Source: Favolaschia claudopus
Lineage: Eukaryota; Basidiomycota; Agaricomycetes; Agaricales; Mycenaceae
NCBI GenBank assembly: GCA_037176885.1
Contig: JAWWNJ010000158.1
Location: 476,298-540,297, forward strand
Direction: 5' to 3'
Length of the DNA: 64,000 nucleotides
Positions within the stretch are counted from its first letter, which is position 1. Each line of letters opens with the position of its first letter. A model generated the notes under the pieces. The model was not told the DNA's origin, did no database searches, and saw only the letters and a program-made list of their open reading frames with translations. Of the stretch, positions 63,943 through 64,000 are shown piece after piece. The position numbers and the translations under genes were made by a program.

Positions 63943-64000
63943 CATGATGGGACACGCGCAAATTGGCTGGGCGCCTCTCCCACAGCGTGTCCCAGGCAAA

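Noticed and set aside
63182..63995. Inverted CTGGGACACGC / GCGTGTCCCAG near the window end as a TIR pair
   Set aside because: Only about 11-12 bp match with no similarity beyond and no visible duplication; the right side is cut by the window end.

Overview
The window looks like a transposon-dense accessory region from a basidiomycete, probably an Agaricomycete. The reasons are short (about 45-60 nt) GT-AG introns, a chromodomain Ty3/gypsy element, a Ngaro-type DIRS retroelement, a hAT transposase with many introns, and broken F-box and MYND-finger genes of the kind expanded in mushroom genomes. No bacterial operons, CRISPR arrays, tRNA genes or rRNA genes were seen. Very little is ordinary host sequence.

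Layout. 0-5 kb: fold-back and terminal-inverted-repeat (TIR) elements, a hAT transposase scrap and a broken LRR-like host gene. 4.8-10.0 kb: a decayed Ty1/copia element on +. 10.5-16.2 kb: an intact-looking chromoviral Ty3/gypsy element on -, with gag and pol in different frames joined by a convincing -1 frameshift signal. 16.9-24.5 kb: several TIR elements with exact target-site duplications (TSDs), one 3.2 kb element enclosing a LINE 3' end that itself carries a hAT-like element. 24.6-26.6 kb: a MYND-finger pseudogene on -. 27-34 kb: MITEs and fold-backs in otherwise featureless DNA. 34.4-38.7 kb: a hAT element with a 10-exon transposase. 39.4-43.2 kb: nested TIR elements. 44.3-45.7 kb: an F-box gene with a probable frameshift. 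46.2-48.1 kb: a large inverted duplication. 48.6-52.2 kb: a Harbinger-like MITE and a truncated second gypsy-like element. 52.7-57.4 kb: a Ngaro-like element with its full split-direct-repeat architecture, itself split by a very recent LTR element that encodes a KH-domain protein. 57.4-64 kb: an inverted gene pair, AT-rich elements, MITEs and a small hAT derivative.

The most notable system is the nested set at 52.7-58.4 kb. An inverted gene copy provides the empty site for the Ngaro insertion. The Ngaro element in turn provides the empty reading frame for the LTR element at 55076-56660. That LTR element has two identical 185-bp LTRs, a 5-bp TSD, a polypurine tract and one ORF, a KH RNA-binding protein, with no protease, RT or integrase. 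Its LTR ends and polypurine tract resemble those of the gypsy element at 10.5-16.2 kb, which suggests a gypsy-type enzyme supply, although that copy cannot be shown to be the partner.

Second is a 96-bp GC-rich cassette found twice in opposite orientation in unrelated contexts, each time between locus-specific direct repeats (92 bp and 25 bp). Most other findings are TIR elements whose ends were read directly from the sequence, several supported by exact TSDs or by an empty-site relative in the same window. Family labels that rest only on TSD length and terminal bases are inference.
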